From Candidatus Iainarchaeum sp. (GTDB lineage: Archaea; Iainarchaeota; Iainarchaeia; Iainarchaeales; DTGL01), in assembly GCA_021161055.1 (NCBI GenBank), contig JAGHBI010000078.1, positions 1-5,613 of the forward strand: a DNA stretch of 5,613 nt, in the 5' to 3' direction. Under the pieces are notes generated by a model, which worked only from the letters and a program-made list of their open reading frames with translations, made no database searches and had not been told where the DNA came from. The translations under genes and the position numbers were made by a program. Position 1 is the first letter of the stretch. Each line of letters begins with the position of its first letter. Below are positions 5,420 through 5,613 of the stretch, piece after piece.

Positions 5420-5613
5420 TCAGACCTCCAAAGCTAAAATTTTATCAACATCAACTCTCTTTCTCCCAGTTAGCAGATCATTCATTAAACCCTTCTTGAT
5501 TATCTCAAGCTTTTCTTTACGTTTCCTTTCAAGCTCGAGTTTTTTATCAACCGTGCTCAAAATTTCGGCGATTTTTTGTTGTTCCGAGAGAGGCGGAAGT
5601 GGAAGTTTAAAAG
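5420..5613 (-). CDS. hsdS: Type I restriction specificity subunit HsdS, C-terminal end (N-terminus beyond window)
   Basis: HsdS holds the target recognition domains and bridges the HsdM and HsdR subunits of the type I enzyme. Only the last 64 codons are visible, ending at TGA (5422-5420). They match the conserved C-terminal region very well: LPLPPLSEQQKIAEIL, a long coiled-coil helix of charged residues (VDKKLELERKRKEKLEIIKKG) and LMNDLLTGRKRV. The first part closes the second recognition domain, and the helix is the spacer that sets the distance between half-sites. The target sequence cannot be inferred because both recognition domains lie outside. The frame is open to the right edge, and hsdM is expected further upstream. 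Confidence 0.95.
   Translation of the reverse strand, partial: FKLPLPPLSEQQKIAEILSTVDKKLELERKRKEKLEIIKKGLMNDLLTGRKRVDVDKILALEV

Noticed and set aside
1..5613. CRISPR array, tRNA, rRNA, or transposase with terminal repeats.
   Set aside because: No regularly spaced repeats, cloverleaf or rRNA-like conserved blocks, and no transposase motifs were seen on either strand.

Overview
The window reads as AT-rich archaeal DNA, probably from a thermophile or a relative of one. The evidence is indirect. There are BRE/TATA-like promoter boxes (the clearest is TTTATATA preceded by CGAAAAA at 5365-5379, minus strand). T-run terminators are present, Shine-Dalgarno sites match GGAGGTGATC strongly, GTG and TTG starts are common, and the proteins are rich in Lys, Glu and Ile. 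No rRNA, tRNA or other taxonomic marker is present, so a bacterial host is not excluded. All confident genes lie on the minus strand and read from the right end to the left.

Right part (5613 to 1009): the tail of a type I restriction-modification operon. In transcription order it holds the C-terminus of the specificity subunit HsdS (cut by the window edge) and a 167-nt gap with a promoter and a strong structured-RNA hairpin. Then come a 219-aa NYN/PIN-like RNase-fold protein, the complete HsdR motor/endonuclease (1008 aa) and a YgjP-like (DUF45) zinc metallopeptidase. The last three genes are tightly packed: a 1-nt gap between the NYN gene and hsdR, and an 8-nt overlap (ATGGATAA) between hsdR and the peptidase. 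They are probably one translationally coupled transcript. The methyltransferase HsdM is not in the window and should lie beyond 5613, upstream of hsdS. A nuclease-fold gene between hsdS and hsdR recalls loci where an RNase guards a type I system (PrrC, RloC), which makes it the main functional lead.

Middle (about 1008 to 633): no gene larger than a small peptide. A run of minus-strand T-tracts (904-953) probably ends the R-M transcript. A richer-GC stretch (about 655-835) follows. It holds two diverged copies, in opposite orientation, of a unit made of TATA-like box, A-rich leader, GGAGGTGGC ribosome site and start of a small ORF. The minus-strand copy leads into a 45-aa ORF; the plus-strand copy looks broken.

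Left part (632 to 1): a 45-aa small ORF with a TTG start overlaps, at GTGA, the GTG start of a second gene that runs off the left end (166 codons visible). The latter resembles conserved hypothetical proteins of phages and plasmids, including a segment like DUF6573. This suggests that the R-M operon sits next to a mobile-element-like module.
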